Below, piece by piece: positions 13,723 through 25,082 of a stretch of DNA of 64,000 nt. Source of the stretch: Aulostomus chinensis (lineage: Eukaryota; Chordata; Actinopteri; Syngnathiformes; Aulostomidae); assembly GCA_037954235.1 (NCBI GenBank), contig JBBMOA010000011.1, positions 26,541,325 to 26,605,324 of the forward strand, given 5' to 3'. The translations under genes were made by a program, and so were the position numbers. Below the pieces are notes generated by a model. That model searched no databases. It was given only the letters and a program-made list of their open reading frames with translations, and had not been told where the DNA came from. Numbering within the stretch: the first letter of the stretch is position 1; each line of letters begins with the position of its first letter.

Positions 13723-13997
13723 TGAGCAGAGCACGCTGGTGACATATGACCGTATACACTTTATGAGAAAGGAGCGCTGTTGAGTTGCCAGAGTGGATGT
13801 TTGCCACCAAACATGTTGGGATCTGTGGGGAGGGTTTCTTTCACCTGGTTAGTTCCACCGTATCTGGCAACAGTCAGGAGCGACGTTCAGCAGCTTCACA
13901 CGAGTGCGTTCAGTTCACCGTTCATAAAACCACCAGCACAGCCGATGCTCTGTTGTCTTTGTGGTCACTGACAACACTGCCTCCAACACACTGGTAC

Positions 13998-14137
13998 ACC
14001 ATCCATCCATTTTCTCAACCGCTTATCCATTGAGGGTGTGTGTTGGTGTGAGTGTGTGTGTGGGGGGGGGCTGGGCTGGAGCTTATCCCAGCTGACACCG
14101 GATGAGAGGTGGGGTTCACCCTGGACGGGTCAACTAG
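13998..14137 (-). mobile_element. SINE-A 3' fragment
   Basis: On the plus strand accatccatccattttctc is followed by 'gcttatccattgagggtgtg', a GT/G run, 'gagcttatcccagctgacac' and 'caccctggacgggtc'. This is the reverse complement of the 3' half of SINE-A in its 'agctgacac..gggtgagaggtggggttcaccctgg' form, shared with 59150-59250. The head is missing, so it is a 5'-truncated insertion in minus orientation. Confidence 0.7.
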
Positions 14138-14626
14138 TACAACAGTAGAATGAATTCAAATGGAGAACAAATGAGTGACAGGCTCAAGGCTGCACCCATC
14201 ACAGGACCCTGTCCTGGACAGTTGGCCATCCTTGACCTGGTGTTTTTGTTTTGGCTTCATACACTGAAAACCGCTGATCTCCATGTTAAAGTGAATGCAA
14301 CTGTGTTGTCTTTGCGTCAATGAAAGCAGCATGAGATGACCTGACAGCAATATGCTGCTCCGACTGTTCCAAGCTAGCGAGCACCTGGAGACAAATAGTG
14401 ACTTTATGGATAAAGTTTAACTTCTTTCCTCCGTAGAGCATCAACAGCACACGGCCCCTCGAGCAAGTGAGTTATGGTTATTGGCTTTGATGCAATAATT
14501 TCATTGGGACCCTATGGCCACCCCAGTGACACATTTGCTGGGGCCACTGCAGCTATTTATAACATTTAACAAAAAAATAGGACGAGGCCTGATACATTTT
14601 AGTCCATGTAATAATTTACAATATGT

Positions 14627-14675
<49 letters not shown>

Positions 14676-15587
14676 TTTAAACAGAAAAAAATTGATGGAA
14701 AACGAATATTTTATCTTGAATAATGTGACTTTCTACTCAATATCAGGCTTGAGTTGCCTCAGGAACCTGTGAACGAAAGGTCTGAAGACTTCCCGCAAAT
14801 TCTTTTGTTCATAAGTGTGAAAAGTTGTATGCATGTCTTTTGTTTGTTCACATCCCAATTTTTAATACGTGATATTTGTATGGCTTTATTAAAAACACCG
14901 TCCCCCAGGAGCGCAGCAGTGACTGGACACTGTCTTTCATTACAGGAGTGAAGTGTGTGTGATATTAGAGGGCTGTTATTGTTCTGCCCCCTGCCCTGCA
15001 GAAGATTCTCAGCAGCCACATTCTCATCTGTGCAGTGAGATGCACAAGAAGTGTGAGCAGTACTTCATCCATGCACTTCACTTCCCATAATGTCACTCTG
15101 ATCAATGGAGGACTTTGTGTGGTCTGTGTCCTTTTACATTGTGCAGATGATGACCCCCCCCCCCTTCAGTCTCAGTGGCTATCGACCTCCACCTTAATGT
15201 TCCCATTAGGTTGTTGCCTTTCTCTTTTCTTCTTTATTTTCAAGCAAACCAGGAGCATAAACTCCTCCTCCTCTCTGTCTCCCACAGATGTGTTCCGCAG
15301 GGGAAGAGCTATGTCCTGCACCAGAAATACGCTGAGGCTGTGTGCGATGCATAACATCAGACAGGTGGAGCTCTGTTTTCCTGCTTTTCTGGTTCTGTTT
15401 GCCCCCCCCCCCCCCCGAAAAGCACAAAGTTGCATCAGAGCAGTTTCAGTTGTGAGACAACAAACTTCAAGATGTGTGCTAGAGATACTGGAGGGGCATG
15501 ATCAGGAGGAAAGGCCTCCCTGCTTTAGACCTTGACGGCGTTGCTTGTGAATGACCAACAACACATTTGAACAAGGATGTTCTCAAG
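14138..15587. other. Unassigned stretch with microsatellite
   Basis: It contains the (GT)n run at 14624-14672, a C-run at 15155-15164 and a C-run at 15402-15416. The frame at 15035-15535 (166 codons) crosses these runs and has no recognisable domain. No gene is supported. Confidence 0.55.
14624..14672. repeat. (GT)n microsatellite
   Basis: A GT run of about 24 units with one early ATG interruption, followed by GTTTGTTT. Confidence 0.95.
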
Positions 15588-15823
15588 TAAATGGACTCAA
15601 TTTTATAAAGTGCTTTTCTACCTTAGTGGCACTCAAAGCGCTTTACGGTGTCATCTCATTCACCCATTCTCACACACACTCACACACTGATGGTGAAGGC
15701 TGCCATGCAAGGCGCCAACCTGCTCATCAGGAACGATTGTGGGTCCAGTATCTTGCTCAAGGACGATTGAACCAGCCAACCTTTGGTTGCTAGACGGCCA
15801 CTCTACCCCTGAGCCATGCTGCC
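15588..15823 (-). mobile_element. SINE-B copy, minus orientation
   Basis: The reverse complement begins ggcagcatggctcagggg (A-box region) and carries ggttcaatcg (B-box region, one change from GGTTCGATCC). It then shows the same body as 7184-7445, including 'ccttgagcaagata', 'ggcgccttgcatggcagcc' and 'aaagcgctttgagtgcc'. About 235 bp survive. No clear target duplication is seen. The first tens of bases resemble a tRNA only as the ancestral SINE head; the remainder cannot fold as a tRNA gene. Confidence 0.85.
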
Positions 15824-16262
15824 CACAAGTTGTGTCCTTGAGTCCCATGCTGAAGGTCAATGATCAGTTTTGTTTTCGTATCATCACACCTGAGGCAGCA
15901 TGTCTCGGACACTCGGCTGAAACATGTCAGAGCAGTCAACTGAACACCATCTGGTAGCGAGTGGACTCGTAGTGTGGACGAACTGGGAATGTCTGGAGGA
16001 GGTCCCTGCCCTGAAGGCCAAAACTTCTCCTCTTTTTGCCACTGTAAGAGACATCGAACCAGAGTGGTAGACAACTGACGTGACATTTGCTTTCTGCACC
16101 GTCGATGGAGCTGGTTTATTTCTGGTCTTAAGTATGCAGAACAGCTAAACAAGCAAGAATAATAAAGAATAAAGATATAGATATCGCAACTGCCTCTAGC
16201 CATAATAGCATGCGGACACTTGTATGATTTAGTTGTACATTTGTTTATTGTCTTTGTAAGTG
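15824..16262. other. Unassigned spacer
   Basis: No gene or repeat is recognised in this 440-bp spacer between a SINE-B and a SINE-A copy. Confidence 0.5.
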
Positions 16263-16634
16263 TCCAATCCATTCATCCATCCATCCATCTTCTCCCTCTT
16301 CTCCTGTTCAGGGTGGTGGGGGCGGAGCCTATCCCAGCAGCCTTCCCCCTGGACGGGTCACCAGTCCATCAGGGCCAACACATAGAGACAGACAACCATT
16401 GGCTCTCCCAGCCACGCCTACGGTCAATTTAGAGTCTGGATTAACCTGGTCCCTCTTGATGTCTTTGGACTGTGGAGGAAGCTGGAGTACCAGAGAGAAC
16501 CCAGCAGGAACAGGGAGAACATGGAGACTCACCCAGAAAGACCCCGTGCTCCAGCCGGGGCTCCACCCACAACCTTCTTGCTGGGGGGCCACAGTGAGGA
16601 CCACTGTATCACCGTGCCGCCCCCTGATCCAATC
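16263..16634 (-). mobile_element. SINE-A copy with 7-bp TSD, minus orientation
   Basis: On the plus strand it starts with a CCAT tail and 'cttctcctgttcagggtgg', continues through 'ccaacacatagagacagac' and 'tagagtctggattaacctgg', and ends with the head 'caccgtgccgcccc'. It is closely similar to 36703-37043 and 60422-60784. The direct repeat tccaatc flanks it at 16263-16269 and 16628-16634 and fits a target-site duplication. It is a retroposed copy with no coding capacity. Confidence 0.85.
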
Positions 16635-19600
16635 TTAACTGAAATTATTTGGAGTTTTGCCTGTGTTTTTCGTGTCACATCAGCGTGTGTTGGGTCTGGT
16701 TCTGGTCATTCAGCTCGTTCGCTCTCGTTAGATGCCTGGTTCATTAGGTCTCATTAAAGAGCCCCATTCAACTGCAAATGCATCTGACACTGACGCAGCA
16801 CATTTCTGTTGGCCCTTTCTTCACATTGGTCACACCTCAGCTAAGAGCTAGTGGGAATCTTGAGATGCATCACGTGGGACAGCAATTGTCTAGTTACTTC
16901 TTTAACTGCTTCTTTGATCCTACTGCAAAGGATTTCCTGGATAAACTCTCTGAGCTCTGAAAACTGTTAAAAGGCTGATTTTCTCCAATTACTGAGCAGT
17001 ACTACTGCTGTGTACTTTAGAGCCGCTAAAGGTATCCGTGGTATGAGCAGCAGCATACTCCCCTAAACGTTACACCAACATCTCACACGCTGTCATCCTT
17101 GCAGACAACATTCTCATACATGTGGTACACACAGGAAAGGGGAGGGGTTTCAACCAGCATTCAGGCTTTGGAAGAAATCTGCTTTGGCAAAACTAAACAA
17201 AGCTGCCAAAAAACAACAACCCAAACAACAACAACAACAAAAACAGAGTAACAAGCCCAGTATAACTCTAGTCACATAATTAGGAAACCAAATCCAGACA
17301 TTTTTTGGGACTATAATGAAAAGCAATTATGACAAGATGCTCAAGGAAGTTGAACGTGGTCTTGCACGTTTGGCTAAACTGCCTGCATCTTTTAGTGGGA
17401 GAAAAATACATGTTTCATGTTGCATCAGTTTTGATGATTATGCTCCTTCTCCCCCTGTGGATGAGTAGACTTAAGTGTAGGATGTCTGAAACTTATATAT
17501 TGAACTGCAAGGGTTAGAAAAAATCCATAGCCCACGGGGGCAATTTCAGTGCTCCAGTCCTTCCAGTTATGATCTGCTTTGACTAAAATGGCCCCCAGTT
17601 TCACAGACTCCTTTGGAAAAGAACCTTGTTCTCAGAATATTTTTTGAGCAGTAGGAGCTATGAGAAGAAAGAGACACAGTTGAAGCAAATGTAAAACTAA
17701 TGAATGAAAAATTAGTTGAGTATGCTTTATACCAAGCATACCATGTCTCTGTGTCTTCCAGAGTACAGTAATTGGTGCTTAATAATGAAGCTTAAGAATG
17801 TCACCCTGTTAAGAGTCATCATGTGGTTGCGTTCAGGTACCAGCGGTCACACTCCAGATGGCACTGACAGAAATCAGCACTTTTTATTGGCTTCAATTAA
17901 TTGGGGACAGTTTGCTGATGGCCATCCCCTCCTTTGACAGGTGTTTTACTGGCTCCTCAGTTGCTGCTGACATATGCCAGCTCACAACATGCTGCATGAT
18001 GGGAAAACTAATGGGCCTGTCGTCTTGTATGGGGAATCTGGCAGCATACATGAACTGGAGGTGGGGAGTGGGCAGCAATTTTCTTCTTACATGGAGGATT
18101 TTTTTTTTAGTGAGGAATCGTCAGTGGTATAGAAGTACATAATACAGCACATACATCATAGTCAAAAAGCTGTGACATGTTTGAAGTAATGTAGAAGTGA
18201 ATGTTGCGTTCACTGGCACGGTGCCACATTTAGGGTGGAAACAATGTGTGTTACTCACTGTTACGGGGTTGATTACAGGGGCATCATTGGGACCGTACTT
18301 GAAGACCAGCACCAGCTAATGAAGCATCTCTTTAATTACACTCCTCCTTAACTGTGTGCACAAGAATTCAATTACCAAGCACTTTATTCCAGATCCGATT
18401 CAGACTTTACACACACAAAGAGAACTATGGCTACTGTGGTCTTAATGCAAAATATGCAGAACATTGATATTCAAAGCACTCGTCTTAACAAAAAGTTAAG
18501 TTAGTAACACGCATTTGAGGGATGTGAATGCTCACAGAGGCCATTTAGAAACCCTCAAGGTCATCGTCTGCTGTAATCCACATCGTCTTTATCCAGCTGT
18601 TCGTCACTGTTCTGGTTCATCACTCGTTCACAGTGCTAAACATGGCCTGTGTGTTGATGCTGGCTCCAAGAAGTGCAGGGGTGAGTCTGAGCAGCCAAGC
18701 TCTGAAGTGACAGCCCAGTTTTGGACCGACAGGTAGGATACTATAGAGACAAGTCAGAATAACTGAGATCAAACTCAGACATTGTCAGGGAGGGGTTTTT
18801 TAGGTCACACAATCCATGGCTCTGCCCCCAAAAGGAAATTTGAGGACATGGTCAAGAATTTGATGAGTATTCGTTCATGGCACCATCTTTCAGCCCAAAA
18901 TATCCGACACAACTTGAGGGAGGGAGGCCTCCCTCTGCCCCACAGAAAGCACAGATGATGAGTCCACTACATCTGAGCACGCGTACCCGAGAGCCTTTGA
19001 TTGAGATTCCATCAACACTGAGATGGAGCACATCTCCTTCTGTGACGATTTTGAATTCCAGTAATAACCTGCAGTGTAAAGAGCAAATCCCCTCTCTCAT
19101 CAATCTCCAAAAGTGTCACTCTCAGAGAGTGAGAATGAACCTAATCTGCCTGCTCCTGACTTAATCCTGAAGCTCTTTTTGGGGTTGCAGAGGAGCTCGT
19201 AAGGCTGTCCCCAATCTCAGAGCTGCTGTCAATCTCAGTAAGTGAGCCACAACACTGTGCCTGTGAACTACATTCAGCAGTTAGCATTAATCTGAGCATA
19301 TAACTGTGCAGACATGATGGATTCCCCTGTCAGTCACATTGCTCAGATTATGATAGAAGAGCAGCTAAAAATGCAAGGCAGGTGGTCCCTGTGGGGGGAA
19401 ACTCTACAATATGACATGACACCCAGAATAATAAATGGCAACAGGGAGTTGCTGATATGCTCAATAACCAACACGATGTCAGACATGTCCACCTTGGTAA
19501 GGACTCATAAATTCTGCCAATGGCACTCTTGTTGCCCAGCATTCAGTGATACAGTGGTAGGGTCAGCCTCTCTTGCAGGTTCTCCCTCCTTCCCCCGGAG

Positions 19601-19749
19601 TCCAGTGGACTGATGATGAGGTATTTGGGGACTTATGCTCATCGCATTCACTGACTGGTCAACACGCTCTATTCCCTGTCTATTGGCCTAGAACACTGCC
19701 TCACATCTCATATAACCCAGCTGCTCTTGCACAAAAGCACTGACCGACA
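16635..19749. other. Unassigned non-coding stretch
   Basis: About 3.1 kb without a recognised gene. A (CAA)n-rich patch lies near 17207-17243. Frames of up to about 99 codons occur but show no domain. Part of the 18.8-19.7 kb interval may be flanking sequence of the minus-strand hAT-like remnant that follows; I could not read it as protein. Confidence 0.5.
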
Positions 19750-20240
19750 CTGCTAAAGCTAGGTGGATGTAGTGGTTTCTGGAAACAAGCTGGTCGTAGC
19801 GTTGCACATGAGTGACAAGCGCAGCATATCCCACATCATGTCTGCTACGGGGCCTTATTTTGGTGGCAGAGCTGAAAATCCAGCTCACACAAGTACATTG
19901 ATGAGAATGGAGAGACAATGTCTTCAGTGCCACTGTGGCAGCTTCTGGCTTCTCTCCTGTAGCTTTAATCCGGGAGGATGGGAGAGAATGTGGTGTCTTC
20001 CTGTGCTGATGCGAGAGAGTGCTCAGATGTAAGGGCATTGCCAATCCTCTCTCTTGCAGAAGGGAAATGTCTCTCAAACTTGGCTGACAGTGCATACAGA
20101 TGACCCTGCATCAGAGCAGTCAGCTGAGGGCATCTTGCCTTACCCGTAAGCTCTGTGTATCTGAGGAACCTGTCACACACACCTCTTTCCACTCTGAGAA
20201 TCTCTTTTTTTCCAGCAGCTCCGGTCAAAAAAACCTCGCA
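19750..20240 (-). pseudogene. hAT-derived protein remnant (SCAND3/ZBED-like C-terminal region)
   Basis: The minus strand reads TALMQGHLYALSAKFERHF (about 20135-20070), then EAATVALKTLS (about 19955-19920), then YLCELDF (19894-19873) in another frame, then YAALVTHVQRYDQLVSRN (about 19830-19775). In the same order, these resemble the C-terminal part of SCAND3/ZBED9/GTF2IRD2-type proteins, which descend from hAT transposases: a helix ending in a 'LSAKFEHYFP' motif, 'EIATxALKTLLPF', 'YLCExGFSA' and 'TPRWDRLV'. The frames shift several times and the N-terminal and catalytic regions are not seen, so it is a pseudogene. Alternatives are a diverged host paralogue or over-reading of a weak similarity. 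Confidence 0.45.
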
Positions 20241-20439
20241 GACGCCGTTTGTTTCTCCTTGTTATTCCTCACTAGCTGGCCTACAGCAGCCAGGTGACAG
20301 CCTGCCCTACATGTGCAGAATGTATGTGTTTGGTTCACTCGTGACATAAGCTGTAAATATTTTTTAAGCATTTCCTTAAAATAACAGTGAAATTCTTATC
20401 TCTATTAAGTCAACAAAATACTGGTTAACTGAATCAGCT

Positions 20440-20850
20440 AGAAGCAGACGGGCTCCAGCAGCAGAGGAGCACATCGTGTGACACTCCTGTCAGCTGAGAA
20501 CAGGATTCTGAGGCTACAATTCACACAGGCCACAACAAAATTGCGCACCAGAGGATTGTGAATACGTTGCTTGGTCTGGTGAGCCTTGATTTCAACTGTG
20601 ACCTCCGGATGGTTGGGTCAACAATATGAAAGCACCATGTCACGAAGCTCAAATCATCTGGCTTCAAACCTGATCTCCATCCAATAGAGAACCCTTGGAA
20701 TATGGTGGAACAGGAGGTTCTCATCACGGATGTGCAGCCGACAAACCTGCAGCAACCTGTGATGCTATCATGTCAATGTGGTCCAAAATCTGAGAGATGT
20801 TTCCAGCGCCTTGTGAAATCTATCCCAGCAAGAACTGACCCTTCACTAAG
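20440..20850 (+). mobile_element. Tc1/mariner-type transposase remnant, internally deleted
   Basis: Plus-strand sequence reads as a Tc1-family transposase. LLSAENRILRLQFTQA (about 20484-20530) precedes WSGEP (equivalent to the WSDES block), then a deletion joins the 'SDGRV' region directly to CHEAQIIW (equivalent to the 'APCHKAQII' block). NLISIQ/PSNREPLEYG follows (equivalent to 'DLNPIEHLW'), and after it the DNA encoding the 'DVQPTNLQQ' block. Several frameshifts and stops are present. The deletion removes most of the catalytic core, including the segment that carries the second catalytic aspartate. Terminal inverted repeats were not found. The antisense frame at 20521-20727 is a shadow. 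Confidence 0.8.
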
Positions 20851-21702
20851 GCCCACCCTCCTTAGTTAATGTTGCTACGTCCGTCAAGCTTTCAGAGCCC
20901 GCGTGGCTCTCCGACTGTCATTAATTGAACTCCCTGGAGAAATGCTGTCTATTTTTTGGAAAAACAAAAAAAGTGCCACTTTTCAGGGTTGGATTTTGGT
21001 TTTGCAAAGGGAGAAAAAGTCCATCTACCTCCAAACTCTCTGGTAACAAGCATCAGTGCTGTCAGTGCCCCAGGCACAGAAGTTTGACCTGGACTGGCTG
21101 AAAACCCACAAAACCATCTCAGTAATGAAGAAAATCGGACACTTTGGCTACATTGGCATCAAAGGCTGCCATGAAAGTGTTGGATCGCAGTAGGAGTCTG
21201 TTCTGTGGTGCACTGAGACTGGTCAGACTGGTGCAGCAGTTCTGAGAGAAAAAGGGGGGAGTTTTTAAGCATATATGGTACTTACATCTACCCACTTGCT
21301 TCTGACTGGGTTTTCTCCAGGCACCCGAGAGACCCAATGCCAGTACCGGTCCAGTGGATGGGACCCCCTGAACTATCATCTACCACACTGCTCTACGCTC
21401 TAGTGCGATGGTCTGCTGGCAAATATTAGCATGCGTCCTAGGGGCGGCTAACTCTCTATGGCTACTGACTCTGAGCAGTCTGAGGCCACTGACTCCAGCT
21501 CCTTTTCTGTTGGCTGTTATTTCTTTGTTTTGTCCTTTCTTCATCTTCAGTCGCTGCCACGCTGATTACAGCCTCCCATAGACGCATAGAGGAGCTCAGT
21601 GTGTTTCATTGAATTTAGAGAGCAATTTGTTCAGCAAGGAGAGACGCAGTATAATCCAGTCTCTGCAGACCCTGAGTAACTGTTTGTTTTCTATTAATTA
21701 GC

Positions 21703-21740
<38 letters not shown>

Positions 21741-23849
21741 TTACTTGGGATATTTTTTTTTGCACAAATGTGTGGCGATGTTTATGAATGCACATACTTC
21801 TGCCTGTGTTGGTATTCTGATCCAGCCTACTCCAACTCACATCCCAGCCAATCAGTTTAGATGATGTTCTGCTTTAATTTGGAACTTTCAAAGAAGTCAC
21901 CAGATGTCTGAGTGTGCTCTGTCACAGATGGGCTGGCTGCCCTCCTCGTCTGCACTTCATTAATGCCCTTGAGGCTCATCACTAATGCATACGAGGGATG
22001 TATTTTAAACAGAACAGCCTACAGTGTGGGGCTGAAGTTGCCTCATACACCCTGGATTCCAAAACAAATGCCTCCAATTAAACCACTCTTCACTCATTTG
22101 ATAGGCAGCTCAAAGTATGTTGCAATATTCAAGCAACCTGTTTAAGTTTTGCTTCTGTTATTTTTTTTAGGTCACTTCCAAGTGGAATGTTAAACAGCTG
22201 TTCCAAAAATGTTAACCTTTACTTACAAGAGAAAGTCAACAGCAAACAAACGAACGTTTGAGGACCAGTGCTGTCAGAACGACGACTGCAACAAAGATAT
22301 TAAAGTGCAGCTTGTTAGCTTTGCAGGATTTTTTGTATAATTTATCTCTCATATTCATTAAACATTAAACTATACGAAAAAAAATCAGTTGACTAGCTCA
22401 CAGAGCTAATGTTAGCCCTTAGCCGCCAAAATTGAAGGTAAGGAACTAAACTCAAACTCGTCTAGCAGTCAAACCTTCAGCAGGGTCAGTGCTGTCAGCA
22501 GGAAGTGGTTCTTATTTTGTGTATGTTGTGGTCTGGGGTTTTGGTTACTTTGTCCGGGTTTGGATTGCACTTTGCGTCTCTCCTTTCTCACTTCTCACTT
22601 CTCACACAGTGCTGGTGAGTGAAGTGTTGGGGTGGACCTACTTCATGCCACAAATGCAGCGGGGCACACCTGGCCTCACTCACCCTCTCATCAACCTTGT
22701 TTCCAGCCCAGCTCAGACTCCTCTCCTGTGCTGGATAGTTTGGGCCTGAGCCCCAAAACGGGCGAGAACCCAATTGTATTTCTGTGTGGTTGGAAGTGTT
22801 GTTCTGTGTGAACCTCTGAGTTTATTGATCCCCATTTGCTTCATGAGTTTTGACACACGTTCTTATTCTCAATCTTCTGTGTTCATGTCGTGTGCTGCCT
22901 CGGGGCGCTGGTCCACAACCACCTCCGGCCTCGCCCTTGCAAGTTGGTCAGCCTGTCCTCAGTCAACCTTGGCTGCTGTAGCTGTGTTTAAGCCCTCCTC
23001 TGCATTTCCTATAGGAAATTAATACTAACATCTGTAACTTGTGTGTCTCCCGCGACATAGATCCACTCGGTTCATCAGCTCGTAACAGTGGATGTTGTGT
23101 ACACCTGAGATACAGCAGGGTCATCCATGATGCCAGCCCCTCTGCATTTAACCTGTAAGATCATAGTCGCACTATCATTCAATACAAATAAGTACGTTTG
23201 GATTGAATGTTCCCAAAACATCTGCACTGCATGAAATGATTGCAGAAACTCCAGCAGCATCGGCTCCACCAAGTATACATTACATGGACTATACATGAAG
23301 TTGTACATTGGCAGCACTTACATGTATGAACACACGGAGTAGCTATATAGAATATGACAAAAAAGCAATACATTTAATAAGATAATATTACTGCTTACAG
23401 AAATTTCCCCTGACGTGTGAGGAAGAACTTACAAATGCGGGTGCTTCTTCCACACGTTCACTTGATGTAGTGCAATGACATTTGTCTGGAAATTAGGAAA
23501 AAGGAAAGGAGTAAACTTTCATTTAGAGCAGCAGTTAAAGGCCATTTCTAGTATTAAATAAGCCTGCATCACTACCATGGCATCTGTTGCCAAATGTAAG
23601 AAATAATCACAAATACATGTTTCACCCTACAAACTGTAGGGTACTGTGTGGTACAAGCTTTCTGGGAAGGACATGTAGTTATTGTATTGTACTGATGAAT
23701 TATAACCTGAATGATAGAAACATAATCTACATGAATAATAAGATCATCAGAATGACCGAGTTCTTGTTCTTGTCTCCAGCTGACGACATGACCCGTACCT
23801 CATATAAATTCTGGAATTGAGAGTGAAAAATGCAAATATGTGGAGTTAG
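20851..23849. other. Unassigned stretch upstream of the LINE
   Basis: About 3 kb with no recognised gene. A (GT)n run lies at 21706-21740. The interval 23.0-23.8 kb directly precedes the readable LINE ORF1 fragment and may hold the decayed start of that element, but I cannot read it as protein. Confidence 0.5.
21706..21740. repeat. (GT)n microsatellite
   Basis: A GT run of about 17 units, seen directly. Confidence 0.95.
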
Positions 23850-23875
23850 ATTTTATGTTCTTGTACACCAGTGTA

Positions 23876-24124
23876 CATCTACCCATAGTAATAAAGCTAC
23901 TCAGATACAAGGACAGGGATGACATTCTGAAGCGTGCAAAAACTTAACAGGGAACAAGAATGTTCATTCATGAGGACTACACAGATGCCGTGAGAAGGAA
24001 AAGGAAAGATCTGATGCCAGAGTTAAGAGCAGCCAGAGCGAGGGGGGACATTGCATACCTGCGAAACAACGAACTGATCTTACACCCACGCACCAGCACA
24101 CCGGAGCAACTCAATCAACCATAA
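23876..24124 (+). pseudogene. LINE ORF1 C-terminal fragment (L1-type RRM end plus CTD)
   Basis: In one frame the DNA reads HLPIVIKLLRYKDRDDILK, an in-frame TAA at about 23942-23950, then GTRMFIHEDYTDAVRRKRK, LMPELRAARARGD and a stop at 24122-24124. This matches the end of the RRM and the start of the C-terminal domain of L1-type ORF1 proteins (the 'ik..ryKdr..iL..Ar' and 'i.i..Dys..v...Rk.l.p.l..ar..g' patterns). Such proteins bind RNA and form trimers with the element RNA. The open part after ATG 23960 is only 54 codons. The stop inside the RRM end and the missing N-terminus make it a pseudogene. It ends 20 bp before the endonuclease frame, in a different phase. Confidence 0.6.
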
Positions 24125-24144
24125 AAATCACGGGACTACGGACA

Positions 24145-25077
24145 ATGGGTATGTCGAACCACATTTCACCACATGCACTGGACACAACTCTGACTCACTC
24201 CTTTGAATCACAACTTGCAATAAGAACTGATGAACTGAAACAACCACAATTAGATGCCTGCAAATACACAGCACACAAGCAGCAGAACATTGAAAATGAC
24301 ACTGACCCAGAAAACAACTTCTTTTTGAACATGAACAATGACTGCCACTACTACAAGGATGAACAACACAACAGTACATTCACGACCGATAACAAAATTT
24401 CAATAATTCACTTCCATGGTAGAAGCATGCACGCCAACTTCCTTAGCATAAAGGACCACTTGAATCAATTCTCACAGCCTTTCAACATAATATTGATCTC
24501 AGAAACTTGGATCAATAATGAAAGGGGTATGGACGTTGGACTGGAAGGATATGAAATGTTGTGCATGAATAGGAGAAACAAAAATGGTGGTGGTGTAGCC
24601 ATATATGTAGACACAAACTATAGTTTTAAGGTGATTGAAAACATGTAAACGGTTGTGGATGTGCTGGAGTGTGTGACAGTAGAAATAATTAGAGCAAGAA
24701 AGAATATCATTGTAAGCTGCACGTACAGAACACCAGGATCAGATATGGACGTGTTAAAAATCTGGGTGGAGGGGCACTTGGCTTTCAGGAATCAGAAAAT
24801 CATGTTTATTGGAGGAGATATAAACATTGACTTGTTGAATCCTAATAATCTTAAGAAGATGGAGGAATTTATCAAGACTCTTTTTAGTGTGGGTTTATAC
24901 CCCAAGATAACCAGACCGAGCCCAATCACAATGCAATCAGCAACTTTAATAGACAATATATTCACAAATGTAATTGACAATAACATAGTAAGCGGACTTC
25001 TAGTAAACAACATAAGTGACCACCTTCCAGTTTATAATCCCAGCTGCATAAACCATAAGGACAAAAGACCATTATAG
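24145..25077 (+). pseudogene. LINE ORF2 AP-like endonuclease domain, split by one stop
   Basis: Two frames in the same phase (24145-24648 and 24655-25077) are separated only by TAA at 24646-24648. Together they give an apurinic/apyrimidinic-type endonuclease of about 310 residues, which nicks target DNA for target-primed reverse transcription. Visible motifs are ISETWI (24496 onward), GGGVAIYVD, CTYRTPGSD, GGDINIDLL, LIDNIFTN and SDHLPV near the end. The catalytic Glu, the Asp/Asn pair of GDxN and the terminal Asp-His are intact. The first conserved motif, usually N-A-R-S, reads HGRS, so the metal-coordinating Asn appears changed. The start is the ATG after the ORF1 stop and is not otherwise supported. 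Confidence 0.88.
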
Positions 25078-25082
25078 AGAAG

